From contig NZ_OY776414.1 in assembly GCF_963675585.1 (NCBI RefSeq), positions 2,769,001-2,833,000 of the forward strand: a DNA stretch of 64,000 nucleotides. The letters are read 5' to 3'. Below the pieces are notes generated by a model. The model was not told the origin of the DNA. It did no database searches and saw only the letters and a program-made list of their open reading frames with translations. The stretch comes from an uncultured Draconibacterium sp. (GTDB lineage: Bacteria; Bacteroidota; Bacteroidia; Bacteroidales; Prolixibacteraceae). Both the position numbers and the translations under genes were made by a program. Below, in pieces: positions 26,613-33,710 of the stretch. Positions within the stretch are counted from its first letter, which is position 1, and each line of letters begins with the position of its first letter.

Positions 26613-26806
26613 AAGTTTATAGCGACTTTTAAGCTCACCCGCTTGGGCTGCTTCGGCAATAATTTGCGCCCACAAAGGCTCTCACGCTGTCCGTTCGTCC
26701 AAGTTTCGTTTTCAACAACAAAGTAAAACAAAGCACTTTGTTTCAGCACATTCAGCTTCGCGGTGTGTTTGTGCTACTCAAAAACAACTCTTTTTTACAT
26801 CTTGGC

Positions 26807-26870
26807 CCTTTAGGGATTTTACATGGACATTTCGGAGTAAAATTCCGGGTGGCAATGCTGCATCTTTGTA
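26807..26870 (+). promoter_or_regulatory. Shared promoter element C (before the 56-residue lipoprotein)
   Basis: GGG at 26813, GGAGTA at 26834 and TTTG at 26865, the same spacing as A and B; GCATCTTTGTA is identical to element B, and the leader reads AGTAATAACAATTAAAAT. Confidence 0.65.
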
Positions 26871-26914
26871 TCGTTGAAATAAACAAACAGTAATAACAAT
26901 TAAAATTTAAAACG

Positions 26915-27085
26915 ATGAAAAATTTAAAAAGATTAGCAGTTGCATTTGTATTGTTGGCAGGTATTGGAGTTGGAATGGCGTCATGTTCAGACGACAACTA
27001 TTACGAGGGTCCTGAAAAGGAAATTCCGATGTTACCGGGTACAGATTATCCGATTAAACCCGGTACTGAGGCATACAACAACTAA
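26915..27085 (+). CDS. Small lipoprotein, 56 residues
   Basis: Short gene with ATG start and TAA stop. Signal peptide MKNLKRLAVAFVLLAGIGVG, lipobox MASC (Cys24), then about 32 mature residues that are acidic and Pro/Tyr-rich (SDDNYYEGPEKEIP, LPGTDYPIKPGTEAYNN). It is flanked by a good promoter (element C) and a strong terminator, so a dedicated single-gene transcript is likely. Function is unknown; no family recognised. Confidence 0.82.
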   Translation: MKNLKRLAVAFVLLAGIGVGMASCSDDNYYEGPEKEIPMLPGTDYPIKPGTEAYNN

Positions 27086-27131
27086 AATGGAAGTTCATAG
27101 AATTGTATGTGAATTGAACAAACGACAATTT

Positions 27132-27182
27132 AAAAGCCCGATACCTTGAGAACTTATTGTTTTCGGTATCGGGCTTTTTTTT
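27132..27182 (+). terminator. Terminator of the small lipoprotein gene
   Basis: AAAAGCCCGATACC and GGTATCGGGCTTTT form a perfect stem around an AT-rich loop, followed by a T run. Confidence 0.9.
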
Positions 27183-27312
27183 AGCATAAAAAAATTTTAT
27201 GTGAGACGAATATTCCATAATTTTATAAAATAGGAGCTGCTCCGGCAGAAATTAGAAGCAGACACAATTACGAACAAATGATAATATCGAAACAAGCATA
27301 TAACGATAAAAA

Positions 27313-28530
27313 ATGAAAACTAAAATTGCAACGCTCTTTTTATTCGTACTTTTTGCGGCTTTTACCGGCAATGCGCAGAGTGATTCTGTAAGTGTTGAAG
27401 TTGGAAAATTCTACCTCTCGCCATTACCAATTATCTCCTCAAATCCGGCATTTGGATTTGTCTACGGGGCAGCAGCCTCGGCGGGAGTTTATTTTGGCGA
27501 TCCTTCCACTACTTCCATGTCGAATGGTTTTTTAACCGGATCGTATTCAACAAAAAAGCAGTTGATGTTTACTTTTAAAACAACCATGTATTCCAACAAC
27601 AACGACTGGATGCTGATGGGAGACTGGCGTTTGTTCTTTTCGTCGCAACCTACCTACGGACTTGGTACAGGCCCGCAAGCCGATGATTTAACAGGCATAC
27701 CTGAACTTTATGAAGCAGACTCTGATATCTCGGAGGGTGAGTTAATGGAGTTTAATCTCATTCGTTTTCATCAAACTGTTCTGAAACAAGTTAAACCTAA
27801 TTTCTTTTTAGGACTTGGATACCACCTCGATGCACATTTCGACATAAAGGATCAACTGCTGGATCTGGAGAGTGAGCCTCAGGTGTTAACCAACCACTAC
27901 CGCTACAGCGTCGAAAACGGTTTCGATCCCGAGAAATATACCACTTCAGGTGTTTCGGCCAATGTTATTTACGACAGCCGCGACAATGTGGCCAACCCTT
28001 ATACAGGCAGGTTTGCCTTTGCTTCGTTCAGGGCCATTCCAAAGTTTCTGGGAAGTACAAAAAATGCCACAACTTTATGGCTCGAATACCGCGACTATTT
28101 TTCGCTAAGTGAATTAAATCCGCGGAATATTTTCGCTTTTTGGACCTATGGAAATTTTACAACAAGTGGTACTTTACCTTATATGAACCTTCCTGCTTTG
28201 GGTTGGGACCAAATGGGACGTTCGGGAAGAGCATTTCCACAGGGACGCTTTAGAGGGGAAAATTTATATTATGCCGAAGCAGAATGGCGTTTCCCTTTAA
28301 CCCTGTTAAAAAGAAATCCGGATTTGTTGGGCGGCGTTGTTTTTGCAAATATGACCACTGCCTCTAACAAAGCCGATGAGGTAAAACTGTTTAACTATGT
28401 TGAACCCGCTGCCGGTTTAGGATTGCGGATAATGATTCAAAAACAATCGAGAGCCAACTTAACAATCGATTATGGATGGGGCATGAATGGCGAAGGCGCG
28501 TTTTACCTGAACCTGAACGAATACTTCTAA
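27313..28530 (+). CDS. BamA/TamA-like outer-membrane surface antigen protein
   Basis: A 405-residue outer-membrane barrel of the bacterial surface antigen (Omp85/D15) type without POTRA domains. Signal peptide ends at GNAQ. Family features: an early IISSNPAFGFVYGAAAS strand, VIYDSRDNVANPYTGRFAFASF (the DxRDNxxxPxxG signature), QGRFRGENLYYAEAEWRFPL, and a last strand ending in Phe (NLNEYF). Such short members are often partner barrels of unknown role rather than the essential BamA. It has an independent terminator. Confidence 0.9.
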   Translation: MKTKIATLFLFVLFAAFTGNAQSDSVSVEVGKFYLSPLPIISSNPAFGFVYGAAASAGVYFGDPSTTSMSNGFLTGSYSTKKQLMFTFKTTMYSNNNDWMLMGDWRLFFSSQPTYGLGTGPQADDLTGIPELYEADSDISEGELMEFNLIRFHQTVLKQVKPNFFLGLGYHLDAHFDIKDQLLDLESEPQVLTNHYRYSVENGFDPEKYTTSGVSANVIYDSRDNVANPYTGRFAFASFRAIPKFLGSTKNATTLWLEYRDYFSLSELNPRNIFAFWTYGNFTTSGTLPYMNLPALGWDQMGRSGRAFPQGRFRGENLYYAEAEWRFPLTLLKRNPDLLGGVVFANMTTASNKADEVKLFNYVEPAAGLGLRIMIQKQSRANLTIDYGWGMNGEGAFYLNLNEYF

Positions 28531-28656
28531 GCGAGTAGTTAACCATTTCCTGATTTCGTCCTGTACATCATTTACATCAGCTTAAGATATTGCGCCCTAA
28601 AATCTGCAATTCGAAATAACAAGCAGGAATCCACCATTATTATACTCGAAAAACAA

Positions 28657-28692
28657 GGAGCAACTTTGCATTAAAGTTGCTCCTTTGTTTTT
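28657..28692 (+). terminator. Terminator of the BamA/TamA-like gene
   Basis: Perfect 11-bp stem GGAGCAACTTT / AAAGTTGCTCC with a 5-nt loop and following T-rich stretch. Confidence 0.9.
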
Positions 28693-28784
28693 TCAAATTC
28701 AATTCTACTTCAAACATTTGCCGGAGGAAATAGGCTCCACACTGTCATCCATTCCGTATTTTTTTAGGTATGATTCGCTTTGGA

Positions 28785-28848
28785 CTTTGTGGGCGACAGC
28801 TTGAGCTTTTCTGAGCAAAACAGGGCTTTACAAATGGTGATATTTGCA
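28785..28848 (+). promoter_or_regulatory. Shared promoter element D (before the His/Trp/Tyr-rich protein)
   Basis: GGG at 28791, TGAGCA (degenerate second box) at 28812 and TTTG at 28843: spacing 21 + 31, as in A-C. Leader AGTAATAACAATTAAAAT is identical to C. Confidence 0.6.
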
Positions 28849-28877
28849 TCAGTAATAACAATTAAAATAGTGAAGTT

Positions 28878-30857
28878 ATGAAAGCGATATTAGGTACAGT
28901 CCTGGTTGTGATGCTTTCACTAGGTGTTTATGCATCACCCAATAAATCCGGAGAGAAAAAAACAAATAGCCCGGTACGAGAATTTTCGGTAGAAATACTG
29001 AATGTTTCACCTGAATTAAAGGCAGGCGAAAATGGAACCATTGAGATGAGCAGTGCTTTTATGGCAAAGCAGAATGATTCATCGGAAGAACTGTTTGGCT
29101 CGTTTTGGGCCGAATTTGAATTTAAAAAAGGAGATTCAAACAATGTTTACGATGTTCTGAGTTGGAATATTACCGACATTCGGGTGGCAGACGAATTATC
29201 TGCTGAAGAGACAGAACAGATTAAAAATGTATTCAAGCAGGAATTGGAAAACAACTTTGACGAATTCCCCAAAATTCAGATTGATAAGATTCTGAATACA
29301 GAACAAGACAGCCCTGTTGGATTTAACACCGAAGCTCCTTCAATCATTTATTCCAACCAACCTTCGGCCCTTATTATAATTGACGGAGAGCCCTATTACG
29401 AAGAGTTGGACAAACGTTATTCGAAGGTTTCGAATGCAGGGGCATTTATTGTAAAAGACAATAAAAAAGAAGTGTATTACATGTATGGCGGGGGTTTGTG
29501 GTTCTCATCCAACGATGCTTTAACTGGGTGGACATACAATGACAATGTGCCAAACCGTATAAACAATGTGATGAAAAAACATGCACGCGAATTATATGAT
29601 ACGATGCAAAATGAGCAGTTTCAGGCCAGAACACTACCCGATATCATTGTAACTACCGAACCGGCAGAGCTAATTTCTACCGATGGAAGTGCGAAGTATG
29701 TGCTTATACCAAATACAAATCTGGCTTTTGTTGAAAATTCGGATGCTGAACTTTTCAGAGATTTAAACAGCAACAACTTTTATGCGTTGTTTTCGGGTCG
29801 GTGGTTTGTATCTGATCAGCTGGAAAGAAACTGGCAATATGTTGCACCCGGAACACTACCTGCTGATTTTGCCAAAATACCTGACGGGCACGACAAAGCA
29901 AATGTACTTGTGAGTGTACCCGGAACAAAAGCGGCTGAAAATGCAGTACGGGATGCACAGGTGCCTTCCGTTTCGAAGAAAGATATTTCAAGCATTTTAG
30001 ACAGCAGAGTAGAATATAACGGAGATCCGGAGTTTGCGTCCATTGATGGAACAGAATTGAAGTATGCAGTAAATACTTCGAATCCGGTACTTTTGTGGAA
30101 CAACCGCTATTATTTGGTTGAGGATGCTGTATGGTACAATTCATCAAATCCTTACGGTCCCTGGCAAATTGCCACGCAACGGCCTGTAGGAGTCGAGAAT
30201 ATTCCGGCTGATAATCCGCTTTTCAATATAAAATACGTCCATATTTATAAAAATACCGACCGGGTGGTGTACACCGGCTATACCTCAGGATATACAGGAT
30301 CTTACGTTTATGGACCTACAGTGGTATATGGAACAGGTTTTCATTACCACGGATGGTACGGTCATTACTACTACCATCACCCAATGACCTACGGGTACGG
30401 CTTTTTCTACGATCCGTTTTACGGATGGGTACCAGTTTACTCGCCCTGGTTCCGTTCTTCGTTTTACTGGAACTGGCACATGAGCTGGGGATGGGGATGG
30501 AATTGGCACTGGCACTGGCACGGTTACCGTCCACCAATTCACAGGCCACCACACCACCGGCCACCGTCAGGTGTCAGGCCCGAGCAGCCCATTGAAAGAC
30601 CCGGACGTCCCGGACAACCGGCTACTTTACCAGCTCAACCGGACAGAAGACCGACTCAGCCGGCGACAAGGCCACAACAGCCTTCAACAAGGCCACAACA
30701 GCCGGGCATGCGTCCGACTCAGCCTTCAACAAGGCCAAGTCAGCCAGGTGTACGGCCTACACAACCCATTAGCAGGCCAAGTCAACCCGCAGTCCGGCCC
30801 AGCCAGCCATCTGCCCGACCGATGCAACCAGCAGCAAGGCCGATGCCAATGCGCTAA
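28878..30857 (+). CDS. Exported His/Trp/Tyr-rich protein with Pro-rich tail
   Basis: 659 residues. Signal peptide ends near VYA. Residues about 150-470 carry repeated units of the type TDGSAKYVLIPNTNLAFVEN, NNFYALFSGRWFVSD, TELKYAVNTSNPVLLW, NNRYYLVEDAVWYNS and GPWQIATQRPVG. This matches the proteins often annotated as carbohydrate-binding family V/XII. After YVHIYKNTDRVVYTGYTSGY comes a 75-residue segment extremely rich in Tyr, His, Gly and Trp. The last 110 residues are RPxQP-type repeats, probably extended and wall- or surface-exposed. True ligand unknown; the annotation name is from memory of relatives. Confidence 0.85.
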   Translation: MKAILGTVLVVMLSLGVYASPNKSGEKKTNSPVREFSVEILNVSPELKAGENGTIEMSSAFMAKQNDSSEELFGSFWAEFEFKKGDSNNVYDVLSWNITDIRVADELSAEETEQIKNVFKQELENNFDEFPKIQIDKILNTEQDSPVGFNTEAPSIIYSNQPSALIIIDGEPYYEELDKRYSKVSNAGAFIVKDNKKEVYYMYGGGLWFSSNDALTGWTYNDNVPNRINNVMKKHARELYDTMQNEQFQARTLPDIIVTTEPAELISTDGSAKYVLIPNTNLAFVENSDAELFRDLNSNNFYALFSGRWFVSDQLERNWQYVAPGTLPADFAKIPDGHDKANVLVSVPGTKAAENAVRDAQVPSVSKKDISSILDSRVEYNGDPEFASIDGTELKYAVNTSNPVLLWNNRYYLVEDAVWYNSSNPYGPWQIATQRPVGVENIPADNPLFNIKYVHIYKNTDRVVYTGYTSGYTGSYVYGPTVVYGTGFHYHGWYGHYYYHHPMTYGYGFFYDPFYGWVPVYSPWFRSSFYWNWHMSWGWGWNWHWHWHGYRPPIHRPPHHRPPSGVRPEQPIERPGRPGQPATLPAQPDRRPTQPATRPQQPSTRPQQPGMRPTQPSTRPSQPGVRPTQPISRPSQPAVRPSQPSARPMQPAARPMPMR

Positions 30858-30986
30858 TGAATGAATGTAGTGTAGCACTATAAAATATAGCAACAGGAAG
30901 TAGTTGCAAACGAAAATGATGTAACAATCAGCAAGAAGTTAAAGCATAACAGTTTTGTCGTTTGTTATTACTGTAGCTCAAAACGG

Positions 30987-31017
30987 GGGTAGGCATTTTA
31001 TGTCTGCCCTTTTTTCA
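30987..31017 (+). terminator. Terminator of the His/Trp/Tyr-rich gene
   Basis: GGGTAGGCA pairs with TGTCTGCCC (two G-T pairs) around a 5-nt loop, followed by TTTTTT. Confidence 0.7.
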
Positions 31018-31056
31018 TTACAGGGAAATGCCACAAATACTCCTTTTCAACTTGAG

Positions 31057-31120
31057 CCAAACGGGACAATGAACGAGCCTATCCGGCACTAAAAGCATGT
31101 TTGCACAAGCTACATTTGTA
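31057..31120 (+). promoter_or_regulatory. Shared promoter element E (before the 130-residue protein)
   Basis: GGG at 31063 and TTTG at 31115 (TACATTTG, a full TAnnTTTG match), the same 52-bp distance as in A-D. The second box is degenerate (CGGCAC at 31084). The leader reads ATAATAACAAGTTAAAAT. Confidence 0.5.
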
Positions 31121-31149
31121 CACATAATAACAAGTTAAAATTTAAAGAT

Positions 31150-31542
31150 ATGAAAAGAAGTATTCAAAACATTTTTGCACCATTTACAGTAAGTGGCAGC
31201 TTAGTAAAAAATCGTTTCTCAACCAGAAAGAAATTAGCATTGGTAACATCTCCGTTTACAACAAACCAGACTTACAATGAAAAGGAATTTGAAAAACCAG
31301 TTGTAAGTATAAATTTAGCGGAAGACTATTTTACCAGCTTCGATCTGGACCTGGAAACAAGAGCGTTTACCAAAACTAAAAACAATTCTGTTTCTCCCAT
31401 TTTTCATTCAACTGGTTCGAATGTTACCACCCAGGAGATACACAGAGAGTTTAATGATGATACTCCACTTGTTACAACACAATGGGCTGAGCTTATGGAT
31501 TATGACCTATTAAACGATCAGAAACCGGATGAAGCAGCATAA
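31150..31542 (+). CDS. Hypothetical protein, 130 residues
   Basis: Not recognised. No signal peptide. The N-terminus is basic (MKRSIQNIFAPF, KNRFSTRKKLALV), the rest acidic and Thr/Phe-rich, with EDYFTSFDLDLETRAF and a C-terminal TQWAELMDYDLLNDQKPDEAA. It appears partly disordered. It is a single-gene unit under shared promoter element E, the only one of the five such genes without an export signal. Confidence 0.7.
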   Translation: MKRSIQNIFAPFTVSGSLVKNRFSTRKKLALVTSPFTTNQTYNEKEFEKPVVSINLAEDYFTSFDLDLETRAFTKTKNNSVSPIFHSTGSNVTTQEIHREFNDDTPLVTTQWAELMDYDLLNDQKPDEAA

Positions 31543-31884
31543 ACAATTAAATAAAACGACGCAAAAGAATTTCATTCAGAAGCAAAGTTGATTGAAGTTT
31601 TATGAAAATTAAAATAATAAAAGAAACTATAGTACTCACTCGTGTTAGCCTCCATTCTTCCCCCTTTTCTTTATCAAAAATATACAATGAGAGCCAAAAT
31701 TCAAGTCAGAACCTGATCCTGAACAACTTCTCTTTTTAACGACAAAAAAAGATCAGTATAATTCTTTCCTTTTTCATTTCATGCTCTAAATCCTGAGTTT
31801 TACTGTTTGAGGTGTTCTACAAATTTACTTACTTTGGAAGCAGTATTTTTTTAATGAATACGCTGACCTGATACAATTAGACTC
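31543..31884. other. Intergenic region upstream of the second ECF sigma gene
   Basis: 342 bp of AT-rich sequence. The only thing I can support is a candidate promoter: TTTG at 31806 and TTTG at 31833 are 27 bp apart, a -33/-7 distance, about 50 bp before the TTG start. Confidence 0.4.
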
Positions 31885-32478
31885 TTGAAAAATCAAATTA
31901 ACATAACTGAAAAAAGCTATATCACTGCGTTAAAAAATGATGATGTGGCTGCCTTCGACAAGCTTTTTTCTGATTATGGTAAACGTTTATACCACTTTGC
32001 ATTTGGCTACTTAAAATCGAAAGAAGATGCAGAAGGAGTTGTACAGGAAGTTTTTCTGAAAATCTGGAGGAACCGGAAACAGCTTAATCCCGACTTATCA
32101 TTTAAAGCCTACCTTTTTAAAATTGCATATCATCAAATACTGGAACTTTTCGATCAGCTTTACCGCCGCAACGAATACCAGCACCAGTTAATTGAAGAGT
32201 CGATAGGTTTTAACGATGAAACCAACGAACGCTTAAATTATCAGATACTCCTTGAAAAGGTGGAATCGCTCATTCAGAAATTACCCTCTCGACAAAAAGA
32301 AATTTTACTTAAAAGAAAAAAAGAAGGTATTCCGGTAAAAGAAATTGCACGCCAACTGGATATTTCGCCTAAAACCGTTGAAAATCATCTGACCGAAGCT
32401 CTCAAAAATATTAAAAAGGGTTTGGGAGAGGAAGAATTGTCTTCGATGTTATTTTTTCTTCTGTTTGTAAAAGACTGA
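31885..32478 (+). CDS. ECF sigma factor of the beta-glucan locus
   Basis: 197-residue ECF sigma factor. Region 2 is about 15-90 (AAFDKLFSDYGKRLYHFAFGYL, AEGVVQEVFLKIWRNRKQL), region 4 about 130-185 with HTH VKEIARQLDISPKTVENHLTEAL. The C-terminus is hydrophobic (SSMLFFLLFVKD), like the factor at 6297. Start is TTG, the first in-frame start codon after the promoter; the residues after it (KNQINITEKSYITALKNDD) fit the family. It heads the order sigma, FecR, SusC, SusD. Confidence 0.93.
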   Translation: MKNQINITEKSYITALKNDDVAAFDKLFSDYGKRLYHFAFGYLKSKEDAEGVVQEVFLKIWRNRKQLNPDLSFKAYLFKIAYHQILELFDQLYRRNEYQHQLIEESIGFNDETNERLNYQILLEKVESLIQKLPSRQKEILLKRKKEGIPVKEIARQLDISPKTVENHLTEALKNIKKGLGEEELSSMLFFLLFVKD

Positions 32479-32580
32479 ATTTAAGCCCACTAAAAATAAT
32501 TTCACTTTTTTACCCATTTCAACTGGGGGATTTTTTGATTTTTACCCTATTACATTCAAACGAACATCAAACCGTTATTT

Positions 32581-33618
32581 ATGGGGCTAAATCCGAAAAT
32601 ACTTCAACGCTTTTTCGAGGGAAAATATTCAAGAAAAGACTTTTTAGAAATTAAAACTGCATTTCAACAAAAGCAGAATGAACCGGAATTGCATACACTT
32701 TTGCAAAAACATTGGTTTGATTACAAAAACGAAGGACTTCCTTCCGGCGATATTGATTCTATTTTAGATAAAATCCATCATCAAATACAACTCGAAAAAC
32801 CGCTTAAAAAAACACGTTTTATAAGTACTTTCCAACGGATTGCCGCCATTTTGATCGTTCCCTTACTTCTCTCCTTTTTGGCATTGGCTTATTTTCAATT
32901 AAAAACACCAAAACAGGAAATTGCACTTGCCCAAATACAATGCCCGCTTGGAGTACGCACCAAATTTGTGCTTCCCGACGGAACAAGCGGATTCTTAAAC
33001 AGTGGATCGACATTGGAATACCCGGTAATTTTTACGGATGAGCGGAATGTTACTTTAAAAGGAGAAGCTTTTTTTAACGTAACACCCGACAAAGCACATC
33101 CATTTATAGTTACTACTCCCCACCTGGCCACCAAAGTGCTGGGGACACAATTTAATGTTATTGCATACGACAACGAACAAACCGAAGAGATCATACTTAA
33201 AGAGGGTAAAGTTGAAGTGTATTCCGATCAGGGGCAAATACTGGAAACCCTGCAACCCGATCAGAAACTGGTGCTTAATACCAAAACACGGCAGTACAAT
33301 AAAAACAAGGTAGAAGCCTTACAATATGTATCATGGACCGAGGGGAAACTGGTATTTCGTAACGAAAACATGAAACAGGTAGCCGATCGACTTGGAAGGT
33401 GGTACAATGTTGAAATTGAAATTGTAGATCAGGAATTACTAAACTATGCTTTTCGTGCCACGTTTATTGATGAACCACTGGAAGAAGTGCTTAAACTGCT
33501 GGCAATAACAGCGCCTCTTAGCTACACAGAGCAAACCCGCGAAACAACAAGTAATAACACATATAAAACAAGAAAAATTAAGGTGTACTTAGATAAGAAA
33601 AGGTTGGATGCCTTTTAA
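32581..33618 (+). CDS. FecR family anti-sigma factor of the beta-glucan locus
   Basis: 345-residue membrane anti-sigma factor: cytoplasmic part 1-80, one membrane helix (about 83-104, AAILIVPLLLSFLALAYF), FecR domain (about 118-230: GVRTKFVLPDGTSGFLNSGS, VLGTQFNVIAY) and DUF4974 domain (LVFRNENMKQVADRLGRWYNV). It lies 102 bp after the sigma gene. The C-terminus is Lys/Arg-rich. Expected to relay the SusC signal to the sigma factor. Confidence 0.93.
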   Translation: MGLNPKILQRFFEGKYSRKDFLEIKTAFQQKQNEPELHTLLQKHWFDYKNEGLPSGDIDSILDKIHHQIQLEKPLKKTRFISTFQRIAAILIVPLLLSFLALAYFQLKTPKQEIALAQIQCPLGVRTKFVLPDGTSGFLNSGSTLEYPVIFTDERNVTLKGEAFFNVTPDKAHPFIVTTPHLATKVLGTQFNVIAYDNEQTEEIILKEGKVEVYSDQGQILETLQPDQKLVLNTKTRQYNKNKVEALQYVSWTEGKLVFRNENMKQVADRLGRWYNVEIEIVDQELLNYAFRATFIDEPLEEVLKLLAITAPLSYTEQTRETTSNNTYKTRKIKVYLDKKRLDAF

Positions 33619-33626
33619 ATAAAAAC

Positions 33627-33651
33627 AGGAGAGTGTTACCAGCACTCTCCT
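33627..33651 (+). repeat. Stem-loop between fecR and susC (locus 2)
   Basis: AGGAGAGTG and CACTCTCCT form a perfect 9-bp stem with a TTACCAG loop. Upstream AAAAA gives a T tract only on the opposite strand. Same position and related sequence as 5102-5123. Confidence 0.65.
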
Positions 33652-33710
33652 ATAAATCAAGCAGTGTGAATTAGTCCAATAATTGTTTAACTACTTAACG
33701 TCTTAAATTT

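Larger units (their letters stand above)
26449..26914. other. Intergenic region with an interspersed-repeat fragment and promoter element C
   Basis: 466 bp. It holds a GTCATTCCGAAC...GAGGAATCTG-type fragment (26577-26612), a small ACAAAGCACTTTGT palindrome near 26730, and promoter element C. The 65-codon open frame on the minus strand is not convincing as a gene. Confidence 0.5.
28531..28877. other. Intergenic region with a terminator and promoter element D
   Basis: 347 bp holding the terminator at 28657-28692 and promoter element D at 28785-28848. I see no small gene. Confidence 0.5.

Noticed and set aside
26552-26749. 65-codon minus-strand open frame
   Set aside because: It runs through an intergenic-repeat-like sequence, has unusual composition (many Arg, Leu, Val from repeat sequence) and no domain or promoter; treated as non-coding.
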